Shown: positions 5,839 to 6,976 of the stretch, in pieces
How positions within the stretch are numbered: the first letter of the stretch is position 1
How the letters are laid out: every line of letters starts with the position of its first letter
NCBI GenBank assembly: GCA_031285575.1
Contig: JAITVX010000004.1
Span: 1-6,976, forward strand
DNA from: Bacteroidales bacterium
Lineage (GTDB): Bacteria > Bacteroidota > Bacteroidia > Bacteroidales > VadinHA17
Length of the DNA: 6,976 nt
Reading direction: 5' to 3'
Made by a program: the position numbers and the translations under genes
Notes under the pieces: model-generated
The model's database searches: none
What the model saw: the letters and a program-made list of their open reading frames with translations, nothing else
Told to the model about the DNA's origin: nothing

Positions 5839-6240
5839 ATGATTGATTTTTCAAAAATCTTAGCAGCAAATCCAAATGGAGTTTTGGCAACACAGGACGG
5901 TAGCATGGTGAAAACAAGAGTTTTTCAGTATTTGTTTGCCGATGGGAACAAGGTCTATTTCTGCACCAGCAGCGAAAAACCTGTTTACATCCAACTGAAA
6001 GCGAATCCGAATGTGTCATTTTGCGCATTCCCGCAAAATTTTTCACCTGTTTTGTCGGTGAATGGCAAAGTCGTTTTTGTAGAGGAGCTATCACTCAAAG
6101 CCAAAGCGCTTGACGAAAATCCTTTAATTAAAGGCATTTACAATACGCCTGACAATCCGATTTTCAAACTTTTCTACATTGAGGCAAAGGAAATTGAAAC
6201 ATTTAGCTTTGCAGAAGGATCTAAAACATTCAGTTTCTAA
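5839..6240 (+). CDS. PNPOx-like FMN-binding split-barrel protein
   Basis: A 133-aa product from ATG 5839, chosen for the GGAGG at 5829-5833. ATG 5815 would give 141 aa. It is a small pyridoxamine 5'-phosphate oxidase-like protein, a cytoplasmic dimer expected to bind FMN or a related flavin. Typical segments are NPNGVLATQDG (11-21), the first strands with K-TRVFQYLFADGNKVYFCTSSEKPVY (25-50), where Arg and the S-x-K segment usually touch the flavin phosphate, then QLKANPNVSF (52-61) and the SVNGKVVFVE strand (73-82). Members of this general type act as flavin reductases or oxidoreductases on various substrates; the substrate here cannot be told, and a true PLP-salvage role is unlikely at this size. 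Its divergent HxlR neighbour suggests induction by an oxidant or reactive compound. A strong terminator follows at 6405-6449. Confidence 0.88.
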   Translation: MIDFSKILAANPNGVLATQDGSMVKTRVFQYLFADGNKVYFCTSSEKPVYIQLKANPNVSFCAFPQNFSPVLSVNGKVVFVEELSLKAKALDENPLIKGIYNTPDNPIFKLFYIEAKEIETFSFAEGSKTFSF

Positions 6241-6242
6241 AA

Positions 6243-6380
6243 CGCTCTAGTCAAATAGGTAGAAGCACCGCTAACCGGTTGGCAAAACTTCCAAGTATGG
6301 TGTGGACGAATGCACTTGTAATCGGCTTGTTCGTTATCGACTATTTCGTGCTGAAACTGAAAAGGGAATTGCCATTTTAG
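6243..6380 (+). pseudogene. Short remnant of a membrane protein (3' end only)
   Basis: From about 6243 the frame reads SSQIGRSTANRLAKLPSMVW, followed by TNALVIGLFVIDYFVLKLKR and a stop at 6378-6380. It contains one strong hydrophobic segment (about 6300-6356) with a basic end, like the last transmembrane helix of a larger membrane protein. The frame has no credible start of its own. ATG 6297 would give only 27 aa and lacks a ribosome site. I therefore read it as the tail of a gene whose front was lost when the PNPOx-like gene arrived or when the region was deleted. A genuine single-span small protein from 6297 is the alternative. No family was recognised. Confidence 0.4.
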
Positions 6381-6404
6381 CAAATTACCTTTCATACCTT
6401 TTAG

Positions 6405-6449
6405 AAATAAACGAGCAGTAAAATAAATTTACCGCTCGTTTATTTTTTT
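6405..6449 (+). terminator. Strong hairpin terminator after the PNPOx-like gene
   Basis: AAATAAACGAGC (6405-6416) pairs with GCTCGTTTATTT (6434-6445). After one A/C mismatch, GTAAA (6418-6422) pairs with TTTAC (6428-6432) around ATAAA. A T run continues to 6449. This is a near-perfect 41-bp palindrome. The stem's own A/T ends give a U tract for + strand transcripts; on the minus strand the tract is shorter. It closes the accessory patch on the right. Confidence 0.85.
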
Positions 6450-6561
6450 GTATTTTTGTACGCTGATTGGTTTCCAAAATGTCTGAAATACATAATATTT
6501 GCAGAATATATATAATATACAGATAATTAATAACTTAAAAACAATAATTAATTAACAAATA

Positions 6562-6640
6562 CCGGATTACTTCGTAAAGCCTCCTCGCAACGACGAAACA
6601 CATCCAGCGTCATTGCGAACCGAAAGGTGGAGTAACCCGG
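6562..6640. repeat. REP/MITE-like imperfect palindrome
   Basis: A 79-bp element bounded by CCGG at both ends. The left part (CCGGATTACTTCG, then CTCGCAACGACG) is imperfectly complementary to the right part (CGTCATTGCGAACCG, then GGAGTAACCCGG). It stands out as GC-richer than the AT-rich intergenic DNA around it (6450-6561 and 6641-6686), where I see nothing else. The motifs CATTGCGA and CGAAG(C/T)AATCC are familiar from short dispersed repeats in bacterial genomes. A matching scrap, CGAAGCAATCC, is at 4606-4616. Confidence 0.65.
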
Positions 6641-6686
6641 GAAAAGCAGGAGTGTGTAAATATTTTTCAGAAATTATTTAATAAAG

Positions 6687-6976
6687 ATGAAAGATTTGCA
6701 AAACATAAAGCAGAGGTTTGGCATTATAGGCAACCACGAGGGGCTCAACAGGGCTATTGACATTGCTGCGCAGGTAGCTCCTACCGATTTGTCGGTGCTT
6801 GTTTCGGGTGAAAGTGGAACGGGCAAGGAAATATTTCCCCAGATAATTCACAATTACAGTCCCCGGAAACACGGCCAATACATAGCAGTTAACTGCGGTG
6901 CAATACCCGAAGGAACTATCGACTCGGAACTGTTCGGGCACGAAAAAGGCTCCTTTACAGGTGCAACCGACAGCCG
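6687..6976 (+). CDS. Sigma-54-dependent transcriptional activator, N-terminal part, cut by window edge
   Basis: The first 96 codons of a gene that continues beyond the window. There is no receiver or other sensor domain: the AAA+ domain starts almost at once, with FGIIGN (11-16). The Walker A loop is GESGTGKE (41-48), and the sigma-54 contact loop is GSFTGA (88-93), a serine variant of the usual GAFTGA. FGHEKGSFTGA and NCGAIPEG (69-76) are otherwise textbook. Such proteins use ATP to open sigma-54 promoters. Short-headed, receiver-free versions are common in Bacteroidetes, so control must come from partner proteins or expression level. ATG 6687 follows an AT-rich leader (ATTATTTAATAAAG) with no strong Shine-Dalgarno site. 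No target gene can be named. Confidence 0.93.
   Translation, partial: MKDLQNIKQRFGIIGNHEGLNRAIDIAAQVAPTDLSVLVSGESGTGKEIFPQIIHNYSPRKHGQYIAVNCGAIPEGTIDSELFGHEKGSFTGATDS

Noticed and set aside
6451..6458. TATTTTTG as a promoter -7 box for the sigma-54 activator
   Set aside because: It is part of the T-rich tail after the terminator and has no TTG at a suitable distance upstream.

Overview
The window looks like chromosome from a member of the Bacteroidota, most likely Bacteroidales. Three things support this. The promoters that can be read fit the Bacteroidetes pattern (a TTG near -33 and TAnnTTTG near -7). Most genes lack a purine-rich Shine-Dalgarno site. The gene families (Rex, a HydG-type maturase, a Bacteroidetes-style sigma-54 activator without a receiver domain, an SPII lipoprotein) all fit that phylum. 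Every functional assignment here comes from reading motifs by eye; no database search was possible.

Left part (1-2202): a 42-bp minisatellite runs in from outside the window. Each unit holds two possible hairpins. It is followed by a two-gene envelope unit: a secreted ankyrin-repeat protein with a C-terminal region resembling an outer-membrane beta-barrel, then a small lipoprotein that starts 3 nt after it.

Middle (2203-4801): a convincing promoter and a perfect 8-bp inverted repeat precede rex, the NAD(H)-sensing repressor. hydG, the tyrosine lyase that makes the CO/CN iron synthon of [FeFe]-hydrogenase, follows 24 nt later. The pair reads as a redox-controlled hydrogenase-maturation operon. 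hydE, hydF and the hydrogenase itself are not in the window. Two adjacent hairpins, the second a likely terminator, close the block.

Right-middle (4804-6449): a visibly AT-richer patch made partly of gene wreckage. A frameshifted, end-trimmed DUF1016/YhcG-type nuclease remnant is joined directly to a fragment resembling an AIPR (abortive-infection phage resistance) protein. That fragment runs into the 3' end of an intact HxlR-type regulator on the minus strand. The regulator is divergent from a small FMN-binding split-barrel (PNPOx-like) gene, with a 7-bp-arm inverted repeat lying on the -7 box of the latter. A short membrane-protein remnant and a strong hairpin terminator follow. This patch looks like a worn accessory or defence-associated insertion next to the hydrogenase operon.

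Right end (6450-6976): an AT-rich intergenic stretch carries a 79-bp REP/MITE-like imperfect palindrome. After it comes the first 96 codons of a sigma-54-dependent activator, cut by the window edge.

The items most worth following are the double-hairpin minisatellite, the ankyrin-barrel plus lipoprotein pair, the rex-hydG linkage with its inverted repeat, the DUF1016/AIPR junction, and the HxlR/PNPOx shared control region.
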